Shown piece after piece: positions 22,626-31,488 of a DNA stretch of 64,000 nucleotides. The stretch is from Hydrogenobacter sp. T-8 (GTDB lineage: Bacteria; Aquificota; Aquificia; Aquificales; Aquificaceae). A model generated the notes under the pieces. It made no database searches. It was not told the origin of the DNA and saw nothing but the letters and a program-made list of their open reading frames with translations. Within the stretch, counting starts at the first letter, position 1. Each line of letters begins with the position of its first letter. The stretch covers positions 806,001 to 870,000 of the forward strand of contig NZ_CP048795.1 in NCBI RefSeq assembly GCF_011006175.1. The letters run 5' to 3'. Position numbers and translations under genes: made by a program.

Positions 22626-24133
22626 TGGAAAAGAGCTTAGACCTCAGGGAGCTTACCATAGTCAACGAGGTTGCCAAGATACTCAGTAAGGGTCTTGAGT
22701 TTACAAAAAGCCTTGAGGAAGTTCTAAAGGTTCTCTATTCCTTTTGGGATGTAAGGCATAGCTACGTGGCACTATATAGGTCTGAGATAAAAGCCCTTAA
22801 GATAGTCAAAGCCTTTGGACTAACAGAGGAAGAGGCTGAGAGGGGCATCTTTAAAAAGGGTGAGGGTATAGTGGGAAAGGTATATAAGGATGGCGTGCCT
22901 GTCTTTTTGTCAGATACAAAGATAAACGCCTATCTTAATAAGACTGGTCTCAGGGAAAGGCTTGAGCCTGGTGAAAGCTTTGTGGCAGTGCCTATTAGGA
23001 TAGGTGGTGAAATAATTGGCGTGCTTGCGGTCTTTAAGGACTTCGGAGAGGAAAGCGTAGAGAGGGGTGTGGAACTTTTGCTAATAATGGGGACTATGAT
23101 TGGCATGCTCTACAAATTGGATGAGAGGATAAGTCAGGAGAGGGAAGAGTGGGAGGAAGAAAAAAGGCTTCTCACGAAAGCTCTCAGCGAAAGATACAGC
23201 GTAGAGGGTATAGTGGGCAAAAGCCCAGTTATAAAGAACCTCCTTGACCTCATAGAAAGGGTCGCCCAGACCGATGTAAACGTGCTTATAACCGGTGAGA
23301 GCGGAACGGGTAAAAGTCTTATTGCAAAGGCTATACACTTTATGAGTAAGCGGAAAGAAAAGCCCTTTATAACCATAAACTGCAGTGCCATACCAGAAAC
23401 CTTGCTTGAAGCGGAGCTTTTTGGATACGAAAAGGGTTCATTTACGGGTGCTTACACCTCAAAAAAGGGAAAGTTTGAACTGGCAAGTGGTGGAACGGTT
23501 TTTCTTGATGAAATAGGCGACATGCCCCTCGCCCTTCAGCCCAAGATACTAAGGGTCATACAGGACAAGGAAATAGAGAGGCTCGGCAGTGAAAAAACTG
23601 TAAAAGTGGATGTGCGCATAATCTCCGCCACCAACAAGAACCTTTCTGAGCTTGTCTCTCAAGGACAGTTTAGGGAAGACCTATACTACAGACTAAACGT
23701 TCTTCCTGTGCATATACCCCCTCTCAGGGAAAGAAAGGAAGACATCCCCATACTCGTAGACCACTTTTTGGAAGTCTTCAATCAAAGATATAGCAAAAGG
23801 GTCAGGCTTGACCCAAGGATCATTGAAGTTTTTATGGAGTATCCTTGGCCTGGTAACGTAAGAGAGCTGGAGAACACCATAGAGCGTCTTGTTATACTTA
23901 GAGATGGTTTGATAAGGGAAGTAGACCTACCCCCCTACTTTTTTGCAAGGCTTTATGACACAGGTCCCAAAAACATGCCACAGGTTATACAAAGCACGGA
24001 AAGAGATGAGATAATAAAGGCTCTTGAAAAGGTAGGATATGTAAAATCAAGAGCAGCAAGGCTTTTGGGATACACCCTGCGTCAGCTTGACTATAGGATA
24101 AAAAAGTATCAGATTGAGATAAAGAGGTATTAG
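22625..24133 (+). CDS. Sigma-54-dependent activator with GAF domain (NifA-type)
   Basis: The 502-residue product has an N-terminal GAF sensor (about 15-165), a linker, an AAA+ domain with Walker A GESGTGKS, the sigma-54 contact motif GSFTGAYT, and Walker B TVFLDEIGDMP, then a C-terminal Fis-type helix-turn-helix (SRAARLLGYTLRQLDYRI). This is the NifA architecture. It activates RpoN promoters; the signal and targets cannot be read from the window. No nif genes are nearby. The ATG at 22625 shares a base with the previous stop. Confidence 0.88.
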   Translation: MEKSLDLRELTIVNEVAKILSKGLEFTKSLEEVLKVLYSFWDVRHSYVALYRSEIKALKIVKAFGLTEEEAERGIFKKGEGIVGKVYKDGVPVFLSDTKINAYLNKTGLRERLEPGESFVAVPIRIGGEIIGVLAVFKDFGEESVERGVELLLIMGTMIGMLYKLDERISQEREEWEEEKRLLTKALSERYSVEGIVGKSPVIKNLLDLIERVAQTDVNVLITGESGTGKSLIAKAIHFMSKRKEKPFITINCSAIPETLLEAELFGYEKGSFTGAYTSKKGKFELASGGTVFLDEIGDMPLALQPKILRVIQDKEIERLGSEKTVKVDVRIISATNKNLSELVSQGQFREDLYYRLNVLPVHIPPLRERKEDIPILVDHFLEVFNQRYSKRVRLDPRIIEVFMEYPWPGNVRELENTIERLVILRDGLIREVDLPPYFFARLYDTGPKNMPQVIQSTERDEIIKALEKVGYVKSRAARLLGYTLRQLDYRIKKYQIEIKRY

Positions 24134-24135
24134 GA

Positions 24136-24828
24136 GTGAAAGTCAGAATAAAGAGGCATCCTAAAGGTGTTGAGGAGTTTGAAGTTGAGGTTTCTCAGAA
24201 GATAACCCTTCTTGAGCTTTTGTATAAAGTTAAAGAGGAACTTGACCCTACCCTCGCCTTTAGGAGTATGTGTAGGGCGGGTATATGTGGCACCTGCGCG
24301 GTAAAGCTCAATGGAAAGCCAGTCCTTGCTTGCTCCACGTGGGTTTCTGGAGAGGATTTACTTGTTGAACCCATTGACAGGTTTTCTGTGATAAAGGACC
24401 TGGTAGTAGACCACGAGAGCGTAGTGAAAAGGCTAAAGGATTATAGCCTGTGGCTACGTATTGGAGAAGGGACTATAAGCCTACAAGAGGATATAAACCG
24501 TAAAACTTCAAGAAGCTGGGAGTGTATACTCTGCGGTATATGTGATAGTGTATGTCCTGTGCTATCAGAAAGTGGACTTTTTGGAGGTCCTCTAACCCTC
24601 ACAAGATTATACAAATACCTTCATGACCCAAGAAATGCGCAACAAGAGACTACTTTAAAAACTTTGCAGAACCTCAAGCCAGAACTTTGCACCCATTGTA
24701 TGAACTGCTCCTATGCCTGCCCCAAAAGGCTTATGCCAGAGGGTCTAATAAGAGAGGAAGAAAACCTGCTTGTAGAAAAGGGTCTACTTCAAAGGCAGGT
24801 AGGTGGCTTTGACTTTTTGAGTTTTTAA
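24136..24828 (+). CDS. frdB: Fumarate reductase/succinate dehydrogenase iron-sulfur subunit
   Basis: The 230-residue product has the [2Fe-2S] motif CRAGICGTC with a later C (VLAC) in the first 65 residues. Two ferredoxin-like cysteine motifs follow: CILCGICDSVCPV near 131 and CTHCMNCSYACPK near 192. It transfers electrons between flavoprotein and quinone site in fumarate reduction, a reverse TCA cycle step in this lineage. The start is GTG 24136. The catalytic flavoprotein and membrane subunits are not adjacent, as is common in Aquificales. Confidence 0.85.
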   Translation: MKVRIKRHPKGVEEFEVEVSQKITLLELLYKVKEELDPTLAFRSMCRAGICGTCAVKLNGKPVLACSTWVSGEDLLVEPIDRFSVIKDLVVDHESVVKRLKDYSLWLRIGEGTISLQEDINRKTSRSWECILCGICDSVCPVLSESGLFGGPLTLTRLYKYLHDPRNAQQETTLKTLQNLKPELCTHCMNCSYACPKRLMPEGLIREEENLLVEKGLLQRQVGGFDFLSF

Positions 24829-24840
24829 AGGAGGCTTTCT

Positions 24841-25845
24841 ATGAAAAACTTCTTAGACCTTGAACTCTCCGAGCTTGGTGTTGGCACATATCTTGGAGAG
24901 CTTGACCCAAAGACCTCTCAAGGATACAGAGAGGTTATAAAGACAGCCCTTCAGAGGGGCATAAATGTGGTGGATACCGCCATAGTCTACAGATACATGA
25001 AAAGTGAAAGGGACATAGGAGAAGTGCTAAGGGAAATCCCAAGAGACAAGGTGATTGTGTCCACAAAGGGTGGCTATGTGCCTTACGATGTGGACTCAGG
25101 GATTGACCCAAAGGACTACTTTTACGAGAACTTTGTAAACACAGGAATAATAAAGTTGGAGGAGATGACTCCTCAGGGACACTATCTTTCCGCTAAGTTT
25201 ATTGAGTGGTGTCTTAACAAAAGCCTTGAAAACATGAACACAGACTATGTGGATATTTATTTTCTCCACAACCCAGAGGAACAGCTTAACTTCTTTGACA
25301 GAAAGACCTTTAATACAAAGATAAGGGAGTGTTTTGAGTATCTTGAGTTTGAAGTAAAGAGAGGAAGAGTAAGATATTATGGGCTTGCCACATGGGGAGG
25401 CTTTAGGGTTTCTCCCGCAAGCAGGCAGTATCTAAACCTTCCAGAGCTTTTAGGCATAGCAGAGCAAGTGGCAGGTCAAGAGCACCACTTTAGGTTTATT
25501 CAACTACCTTATAACCTTGGAATGCCAGAAGCCTACACTTTGAAAAACCAAGAGGTAGATGGTCAAAGGGTCTCTACCCTTGAAGCCTGTGAAAGGCTTG
25601 GTATTTACACTTATATTAGTGCCAGCATATATCAGGGTAGAGTTATTGGCAGAGTTCCGCAGGAGCTAAAGCAAAAACTCAAGGTTGAAAAGGATGTGCA
25701 TGCAAGCCTTCAGTTTGTCCTTAGCACTCCCGGTGTTGGCACTGCCCTTGTGGGCATGAGTAAGTTGGAACACTTGGAGGAAAACCTTCAGATATTGGGT
25801 GTGCCAAGGCTAAGTGGGGCAGAGTTTTTAAGCCTTTTTAAATAG
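24841..25845 (+). CDS. Aldo/keto reductase family protein
   Basis: The 334-residue TIM-barrel protein shows the aldo/keto reductase tetrad: Asp and Tyr in VVDTAIVYRYMKSERDIG (about 42-58), Lys in VSTKGGYV and His in IYFLHNPEEQ. The pattern GVGTALVGMSKLEHLEENL near the end is the NADP-binding site. The substrate is unknown. AAGGAGG precedes the ATG at a good distance, and the gene follows frdB by 12 bases. Confidence 0.85.
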   Translation: MKNFLDLELSELGVGTYLGELDPKTSQGYREVIKTALQRGINVVDTAIVYRYMKSERDIGEVLREIPRDKVIVSTKGGYVPYDVDSGIDPKDYFYENFVNTGIIKLEEMTPQGHYLSAKFIEWCLNKSLENMNTDYVDIYFLHNPEEQLNFFDRKTFNTKIRECFEYLEFEVKRGRVRYYGLATWGGFRVSPASRQYLNLPELLGIAEQVAGQEHHFRFIQLPYNLGMPEAYTLKNQEVDGQRVSTLEACERLGIYTYISASIYQGRVIGRVPQELKQKLKVEKDVHASLQFVLSTPGVGTALVGMSKLEHLEENLQILGVPRLSGAEFLSLFK

Positions 25846-26001
25846 CTTCAGATTATCCCAGATTTAGGCTCACCATCTTCAGAAGTTTAGCTTGTAAGCC
25901 CTTCTTGGCTTGAGGCTATCCTAACTTAGGATTTATGATTTAAATGCAATTTGAGGGGCAACAAAAGGAAAACTTACGGACATAAGTGTTAACTATGAGC
26001 C
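25846..26001. other. Intergenic region upstream of dnaA, possible origin
   Basis: This 156-base non-coding stretch holds a perfect 15-base palindrome ATCCTAA-C-TTAGGAT at 25918-25932, a single DnaA-box-like TTATCCCAG at 25854-25862, and an A+T-rich part after the palindrome. Origins often lie beside dnaA, but I see no cluster of consensus boxes, so origin function is uncertain. Confidence 0.35.
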
Positions 26002-27201
26002 ATGAGGGACTTTTTACTTTTTGTGGAAAACAGAGACAGGTTTGCGGTGGGGCTTTTTAGACAGTTCAAGATTGAGGAAACACCGAGCAGGGTCCTTATA
26101 ATCACGCCCACCCTTGAACAAAAAAAGTGGGTGCTTGAGTATATTAGGGCAAGGCTTTCTGACTACGAAAAAGAAATACTGGTGAGGTCTCAGGAAGAGG
26201 GGAAAAAACTACAAGAAGACCCTCCTAAGGACAACCTTTTGCCCTCCTATAACTTTGAAAACTTTGTGGTGGGAAAGTCTAACCAGCTTGCCTATAGGAT
26301 ATGTCTTGAGGTTTCCATGAACCCCGGTGTCTATAGCCCCCTTTTTATATACGGTGGTGTTGGCTTGGGCAAGACCCATCTTCTCCATGCGGTAGGCAAC
26401 AGGGCAAGGTCTAACGGCTATAAGGCTCTATATAGACAGGCGGTGGAGTTCTCCGAGGAGATGATAAAAAGCCTCAAGGAAGGGAAAATAGAAACCTTCA
26501 GGAAAGCCTACTCTAACGTGGATATACTGCTTTTGGATGATGTGCAGTTTCTCTCTGGTAAGGAAAGGACACAGGTAGAGCTTTTTAGGGTCTTTGAAGC
26601 TCTCCAATCCGCAGAAAAACAGATAGTGCTTGTAAGCGACAGACATCCAAAGGATATTAGAGATGTCTCTGAACGCCTTTTGAGTAGGTTTGCCAGTGGT
26701 CTCATCTTGGAAATAGGGCTGGATAAAGAGACAAAGCTATCCATAATTAAAAACAAGCTCCTTCTCTTTGGACTTCCCACAGACAAAAGACACATTGACT
26801 ATGTAATGGAAAACACGGGCTACAGCGTAAGGGAGATAGAGGGTTTTATAAAAACCTTAAAGTTTACCGGCATAAGGGAGGAACAACCTACACAAGCTCT
26901 GAGCAAGGAGGAAGACCTTATAAAGCATGTAGCAAAATACTTTAACCTAAGAACTGAAGACCTCAAAAGGGAAACAAGAGAAAGAAAGGTTCTAAAGGCA
27001 AGGCAGACCGCCATGTATCTTTGCAGAACTCTTCTGCATATGTCCTATTCGGAAATAGCGAGGCTCTTCGGAAAGCCAGACCACACCTCTGCCCTATATT
27101 CCATAAAAAAGGTAGAAGAGAAAAAACAGCAAGACAGAAAATTTGCCTACACGCTTGAGATGTTGGAAAAGAGCATCAAGAAACATTTAGGCTTAAATTA
27201 A
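26002..27201 (+). CDS. dnaA: Chromosomal replication initiator DnaA
   Basis: The 399-residue product has a short domain I (about 1-70), little linker, the AAA+ domain with NFVVGKSNQLAYR, Walker A YGGVGLGKTH and Walker B ILLLDDVQFLSGK, and the C-terminal DNA-binding domain (RQTAMYLCRTLLHMSYSEIA, then GKPDHTSALYS). It binds origin DnaA boxes and opens the duplex. The length matches the compact DnaA of Aquifex-type organisms. recN follows after only eight bases. Confidence 0.95.
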   Translation: MRDFLLFVENRDRFAVGLFRQFKIEETPSRVLIITPTLEQKKWVLEYIRARLSDYEKEILVRSQEEGKKLQEDPPKDNLLPSYNFENFVVGKSNQLAYRICLEVSMNPGVYSPLFIYGGVGLGKTHLLHAVGNRARSNGYKALYRQAVEFSEEMIKSLKEGKIETFRKAYSNVDILLLDDVQFLSGKERTQVELFRVFEALQSAEKQIVLVSDRHPKDIRDVSERLLSRFASGLILEIGLDKETKLSIIKNKLLLFGLPTDKRHIDYVMENTGYSVREIEGFIKTLKFTGIREEQPTQALSKEEDLIKHVAKYFNLRTEDLKRETRERKVLKARQTAMYLCRTLLHMSYSEIARLFGKPDHTSALYSIKKVEEKKQQDRKFAYTLEMLEKSIKKHLGLN

Positions 27202-27209
27202 AAATAACC

Positions 27210-28760
27210 ATGCTTGTCAGGATCAGCCTTGAAAACTTCTTTTTTATAAAAGGTGAGGAGCTCTATTTTGACAAGGGATTGAATGTTATAACTGGGGAGA
27301 CTGGAACTGGGAAATCTCTTACCGTTTCCTCTTTGCTTTTCCTTATGGGGCGAGAAGGAGACTATCCAGAGGGGACATGTGTAGAGGCGGAGTTTGACCT
27401 TGAAGGGGAACAAGTTATCCTAAGAAGAGAGATAGTTAAGGGCAGAAGTAGGTATTATCTGAACGGAAGAGGTAGTACAAGAAAAGTAGTAGAGGAAGTC
27501 TTAACCTCTAACTTGCTTCTTCAGGGTCAAAACGATAGGACAAAGATCCTAAGGGCGGACTTTCAGAGAGAGGTCTATGACCGTTTCGTGGGTTGTCTGG
27601 AACTAAGAAAGGCTGTAGAAGGGGCTTACGAAGAGGTTTTGGAACTTGAAGAGAAACTAAGAAGCATAAACCAAAGGAAAATTGAAAGAGAAGTAAGAAA
27701 AAGGCTCATATCTGAGGAGTTAAAACAGATAGAGGAGGTGGGGCTAACGCCAGAAGAGTATGAGCTTGTAAAAAAGAGGCTTGAGGAGATAAACTTGGCA
27801 GAAAAGGTAAACAGCCTTGTACTCCAGGGGTTTTCAGGCATTGAAATGTCTTTGGAAGGTTTAAAGACTTTGAAAAAAGTCCTAAGGGAGCTGGGAATCA
27901 TTGGAGTTTCGCAAGACCATACACAAATCCCTCAACTTCTTGAAGACTATCTGGCAGACCTTGAGAGAGACCTAAGGTCAAAGCTCATATCATACAGCCA
28001 AGAGGAGCTTGACCAACTCAATGAAAAGGTCTACAAGGTTCAAAGGCTTGAAAGGAAGTATAGAAAGGACTACCAAGATATATATAGGCATATGGTCCTA
28101 CTAAGAGAAGAGCTCCAAAAACTTGAGGAAGAAGAGGACGCGGAGCTTTTGGAAAGGGAATTGAACTTAAAAAGAGAAGAGCTATATAGACTATACGAGG
28201 AGCTCAGCAATAAAAGGCTTTTGGCAAAGGAAGAGTTTGAGAAAAAGGTAATGGAATACCTGAAAAGTATGGGGCTTGAGGGGGCAAGCTTTAAGGTTTT
28301 CTTTGAGAGGAAAGAAGGCAGGTATGGCAAAGAGCAAGTGAGGTTTCTCTTTTCCTCTTACGGAAAGGATGAAAGAGAGATATCTGAGGTAGCATCAGGA
28401 GGTGAAATATCAAGGCTTTCTCTTGCCTTTTTTATGCTATCTCCACCTACTCAGACCTATGTGTTGGATGAAGTAGATACAGGCATAAGCGGTAGAACTT
28501 CCATAAAACTTGCCAAGCTACTCAAGGAGCTTTCAAAGAAGACCCAGCTTATAGTCATAACCCATTCACCCGCCATAGCCAGTGCGTCAGACAAGCACTT
28601 TACTACAAAAAGGGAAACCATTGGAGATATTCCCCTCATTAGGATAGTAGAGCTTTCTGGGGAAGAAAAAATTGAGGAAATAGCCAGGCTTATGGGAACG
28701 GTAAACAGCAAGACCTTAGAGGGAGCAAAAGAGCTTATAAAGGAGGTTTGCAGTGTTTGA
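27210..28760 (+). CDS. recN: RecN DNA repair ATPase
   Basis: The 516-residue SMC-like protein begins with LVRISLENFFFIKGEELYFD and Walker A GETGTGKS. A long antiparallel coiled coil (about 140-390) follows, then the signature VASGGEISRLSLAFF and Walker B TYVLDEVDTGISG. RecN acts at double-strand breaks with RecA. It is slightly shorter than typical RecN. The ORF overlaps the glycosylase gene by eight bases, forming a DNA-repair pair. Confidence 0.9.
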   Translation: MLVRISLENFFFIKGEELYFDKGLNVITGETGTGKSLTVSSLLFLMGREGDYPEGTCVEAEFDLEGEQVILRREIVKGRSRYYLNGRGSTRKVVEEVLTSNLLLQGQNDRTKILRADFQREVYDRFVGCLELRKAVEGAYEEVLELEEKLRSINQRKIEREVRKRLISEELKQIEEVGLTPEEYELVKKRLEEINLAEKVNSLVLQGFSGIEMSLEGLKTLKKVLRELGIIGVSQDHTQIPQLLEDYLADLERDLRSKLISYSQEELDQLNEKVYKVQRLERKYRKDYQDIYRHMVLLREELQKLEEEEDAELLERELNLKREELYRLYEELSNKRLLAKEEFEKKVMEYLKSMGLEGASFKVFFERKEGRYGKEQVRFLFSSYGKDEREISEVASGGEISRLSLAFFMLSPPTQTYVLDEVDTGISGRTSIKLAKLLKELSKKTQLIVITHSPAIASASDKHFTTKRETIGDIPLIRIVELSGEEKIEEIARLMGTVNSKTLEGAKELIKEVCSV

Positions 28761-29427
28761 GGAATTGCAGGGGTTAAGGGATAGAATAAAACCTTACGTA
28801 GATAGAAGACTATCTGAGTTCAAAGAGCTTGGGAAGACTGGAAAGACTACCTTTGACTTTAGACCTTTTGCCAACTACTCCTATGAGGTGGACATATTTT
28901 CTGAGCTTTGCTTTTGTCTTCTTACCGCTAACTCTTCCGCCCTTATGGGTATAAAACTGCAAAGCCTTATAGGAATAGACGGCTTTAGGAGTATGAGCCT
29001 TGAGGAGCTTGAAAAGACCATATCTTCTGCAGGGCATCGTTTTGCTCGCCAAAGAGCGGAAAGAATAGTAAAGGCAAGGGAAAAGTTTGAAAGAGTTATG
29101 GAGCTTCTTTCTGGCTCAAAGGAAGGGAAGGCTATAAGAGACTTGCTAAGCGATACCTGTTCCAAATACAAAGTGGAAGGCTTTGGTCTCAAGGAGGCAT
29201 CTCACTTCCTAAGAAACATAGGCTTTGAAGATGTAGCAATAGTGGACAGGCACATTTTTAGATACCTTAAAGAAAAGGGTCTCCTGCCAGACTATAAAAC
29301 CATTACAAGACGCATATATCTTGAGGCGGAGAGAAAACTTGAGGAAATATGCCAAGAGCTTGGAATGTCTCAAGGAGAGCTTGACCTTTATATTTTCTAC
29401 CACAAAACGGGGAAGGTGTTAAAATAG
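28753..29427 (+). CDS. OGG2-type 8-oxoguanine DNA glycosylase/lyase
   Basis: The 224-residue product has the helix-hairpin-helix glycosylase fold of the archaeal-type N-glycosylase/DNA lyase family. It shows FSELCFCLLTANSSA, then GHRFARQRAERIVKARE, and VEGFGLKEASHFLRNIG followed by VAIVDRHIFRYL with the catalytic aspartate. It removes oxidised guanine and cleaves the abasic site. It is translationally coupled to recN. Confidence 0.82.
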   Translation: MFEELQGLRDRIKPYVDRRLSEFKELGKTGKTTFDFRPFANYSYEVDIFSELCFCLLTANSSALMGIKLQSLIGIDGFRSMSLEELEKTISSAGHRFARQRAERIVKAREKFERVMELLSGSKEGKAIRDLLSDTCSKYKVEGFGLKEASHFLRNIGFEDVAIVDRHIFRYLKEKGLLPDYKTITRRIYLEAERKLEEICQELGMSQGELDLYIFYHKTGKVLK

Positions 29428-29454
29428 TATCATAAAAGGGGTGGAGCTATAATT

Positions 29455-29856
29455 TTGGAACTTACAGAAGACCTAAAAACCGGTGTGGAGGAAATGGACA
29501 AGGACCACCAAAGGTTGGTGGAGCTTCTGAACAAGGTCTACGAGCTTCTCAGGGAAGGCAAAAGCTCAGAGGCGGAAGAGTTCTTCAGCAAAGAGCTGGT
29601 CGCATGGGTTGAATACCATCTTGCGAGAGAGGAGAAGTTTATGCAAGCCATAGGCTATCCTGAGTTTGAAAGGCACAAGAAGGCTCACGAAAACTTTCGC
29701 AAGGTAATTTTGGACCTTCTGCCTCATGTGGAGAAGGGAGACCACCATGCCTTTAGGGAATCCCTTGCCCTTGCTTGGGGATGGCTGGCGGGTCATATTG
29801 CCAAGGTGGACAAAAAATATGGAGAGTTTGCCAGAGAGAGGGGCTTGATAGCCTGA
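29455..29856 (+). CDS. Bacteriohemerythrin
   Basis: The 133-residue four-helix protein has the di-iron ligands in order: DKDHQRL, EYHLAREEKFM, ERHKKAHENF and AGHIAKVDKKYG. It binds O2 reversibly and may store or sense oxygen in this microaerophilic lineage. The start is TTG 29455, preceded by GGAG at a proper distance. A tRNA promoter begins inside the last codons of this gene. Confidence 0.9.
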   Translation: MELTEDLKTGVEEMDKDHQRLVELLNKVYELLREGKSSEAEEFFSKELVAWVEYHLAREEKFMQAIGYPEFERHKKAHENFRKVILDLLPHVEKGDHHAFRESLALAWGWLAGHIAKVDKKYGEFARERGLIA

Positions 29857-29873
29857 GGGTGTGGTGGTATAAT
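29845..29873 (+). promoter_or_regulatory. Promoter of tRNA-Arg and downstream genes
   Basis: TTGATA (29845-29850), a 17-base spacer and TATAAT (29868-29873) form a strong sigma-70 promoter that overlaps the end of the hemerythrin gene. The predicted start at 29880 is three bases before the tRNA. Confidence 0.8.
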
Positions 29874-29882
29874 TATTCTTTA

Positions 29883-29956
29883 GTCCCCGTAGCTCAGAAG
29901 GACAGAGCGCGAGATTCCTAATCTCGAGGTCGGAGGTTCGAATCCTCCCGGGGACG
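29883..29956 (+). tRNA. tRNA-Arg (anticodon CCT)
   Basis: The 74-base sequence folds completely. The acceptor GTCCCCG pairs with CGGGGAC (discriminator G). The D arm is GCTC/GAGC. The anticodon stem is CGAGA/TCTCG with loop TTCCTAA, and the T arm contains GGTTCGAATCC. The anticodon CCT reads AGG. CCA is not encoded. The macrodomain gene starts eight bases after the last tRNA base. Confidence 0.96.
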
Positions 29957-29964
29957 CATTTGCC

Positions 29965-30456
29965 ATGATAGAGATAAGTGTAGTCCAGGGAAGTCTCCTT
30001 GAGGTTCAGGCGGATGCCATAGTAAACCCTGCCAACTCTCTTGGTCTTATGGGTGGTGGTGTGGCTGGAGTAATAAAAAGGTTTGGTGGTGAGCAAATAG
30101 AAAAGGAGGCAGTTTCAAAAGCACCTATACCTGTTGGCTCTGCGGTCTTGACCTCTGCGGGAAAACTGCCTTTTAAAGGCGTGATACACGCGCCTACCAT
30201 GGAAGAGCCTGCTATGGAAACCACAGAGGAAAAGGTGAGAAAAGCGGTAAGGGCGGTCTTAGAGCTTGCGGATAATATGGGTTTTGAAAGTATTGCCATG
30301 CCTGGTATGGGAACGGGTGTGGGAAGACTTCCAAAGGATGTATCCGCAAGAGCCATGATTGAGGAGGTAAGGAATTTTCAACCGAAGAACCTCAAAAGGG
30401 TCATACTTGTAGACCTTGATAGGCAAATGGTAGAAGAGTGGAAAAGGCTTCTGTGA
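29965..30456 (+). CDS. Macrodomain (ADP-ribose-binding) protein
   Basis: The 163-residue product is a single macro domain: QADAIVNPANSLGLMGGGVAGVI at the start (loop 1, in parts), PVGSAVLTSAGKLP, and GMGTGVGRLPKDV as the second phosphate loop. Such proteins remove or bind ADP-ribose. The gene begins eight bases after tRNA-Arg, with no room for a promoter, and is followed without a gap by pabB. It is therefore likely processed from a tRNA-mRNA transcript. Confidence 0.9.
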   Translation: MIEISVVQGSLLEVQADAIVNPANSLGLMGGGVAGVIKRFGGEQIEKEAVSKAPIPVGSAVLTSAGKLPFKGVIHAPTMEEPAMETTEEKVRKAVRAVLELADNMGFESIAMPGMGTGVGRLPKDVSARAMIEEVRNFQPKNLKRVILVDLDRQMVEEWKRLL

Positions 30457-31479
30457 ATGCGTCTTGTTCTTTCTGGTGGGTGGTTGGGGGAAGAAGGTCT
30501 TTTTAAAGCTAAGGTAAGGGATTTAAAGGTCTATAATTCTCTCAAGGATTTCAAAAACTTAGACTATGGCTTTGCCTTGTTTTCTTATTCTCTGAGCTCT
30601 GAAACCTTAGGCTTACAGATAAAAAGCGGAGACTTTCCACCTATTGTATGTCTTGAGATTGATGGGTTTGAGAGGCTCTCTTACGAGCAGAAAGAAATAA
30701 GACTTGAGAGGGTTTCCTCCTCCTTTACTGCGAAGGACTACATAAATGCGGTTAAAGAGGTCAAAAGGCTCATATCAAAAGGCGTAGTATATCAGCTAAA
30801 CCTTACCTGTAGGTTTGATTTTTTGCTTTATGGAGACCCTCTTGACCTTTTTGTAAGATACTATATGCGTCAGCCAGTGCCATACGCCTTTTTCCTTGAC
30901 CTTGAGGACTTTTATGTTATAAGTGGCTCTATGGAGCTCTTTCTAAAGAAGGAGGGAGACCTTATCCTAAGCAAACCTATAAAGGGGACAGCAAAAATCA
31001 GGGAAGACCTCATAAAAAGTGAAAAAGACAAAGCGGAAAATCTCATGATAACAGATATGGTAAGAAACGACCTCTCAAGAATAGCTCTGTGTGGAAGTGT
31101 GGAGGTGCCTGAGCTTTTTAAGGTAGAAGAATACAGGACACTTTTTCAGATGCATTCAACAGTGAGGGCAAGGACAAACAAAAGTCTGCAGGAAATATTG
31201 AAAGAAACCTTTCCACCTGCTTCTGTGGTAGGTGCTCCCAAAAGAAAGGCGGTGGAGGTCATAGACCAGTTTGAGCCTCACAGCAGAGACTACTACTGTG
31301 GAGTAGGTGGGCTTATAAAAGGCGGGGATTTTCTCCTAAGTGTGCTAATTAGAACTGCCATAGGCTCAGGTAGAAGGGTTTCCTACTTTGCAGGTGCAGG
31401 CATAGTTTGGGATTCCTCTCCAGAAAGAGAATGGCAAGAAGTGCTTTTAAAAACGCAAGCCTTTGACCCTGTGTATTAA
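30457..31479 (+). CDS. pabB: Aminodeoxychorismate synthase component I (PabB-like)
   Basis: The 340-residue chorismate-binding enzyme has the core motifs VYQLNLTCRF, SKPIKGTAKIRED (the PIKGT lysine typical of PabB), DMVRNDLSRIA and FPPASVVGAPKRKA, and ends with YFAGAGIVWDSSPEREW. It makes aminodeoxychorismate for folate. It is shorter than PabB of E. coli because the N-terminal region is reduced. It starts directly after the macrodomain stop. Confidence 0.87.
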   Translation: MRLVLSGGWLGEEGLFKAKVRDLKVYNSLKDFKNLDYGFALFSYSLSSETLGLQIKSGDFPPIVCLEIDGFERLSYEQKEIRLERVSSSFTAKDYINAVKEVKRLISKGVVYQLNLTCRFDFLLYGDPLDLFVRYYMRQPVPYAFFLDLEDFYVISGSMELFLKKEGDLILSKPIKGTAKIREDLIKSEKDKAENLMITDMVRNDLSRIALCGSVEVPELFKVEEYRTLFQMHSTVRARTNKSLQEILKETFPPASVVGAPKRKAVEVIDQFEPHSRDYYCGVGGLIKGGDFLLSVLIRTAIGSGRRVSYFAGAGIVWDSSPEREWQEVLLKTQAFDPVY

Positions 31480-31488
31480 AATTCATAA

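Noticed and set aside
22625-24133. Sigma-54 activator as the hydrogenase regulator HoxA
   Set aside because: It has an N-terminal GAF domain like NifA rather than a receiver domain, and the hydrogenase promoters in the window are sigma-70 type.
29448-29453. TATAAT just before the hemerythrin TTG
   Set aside because: A start seven bases downstream would lie inside the coding sequence after the TTG. The GGAG ribosome-binding site needs transcription to begin further upstream.
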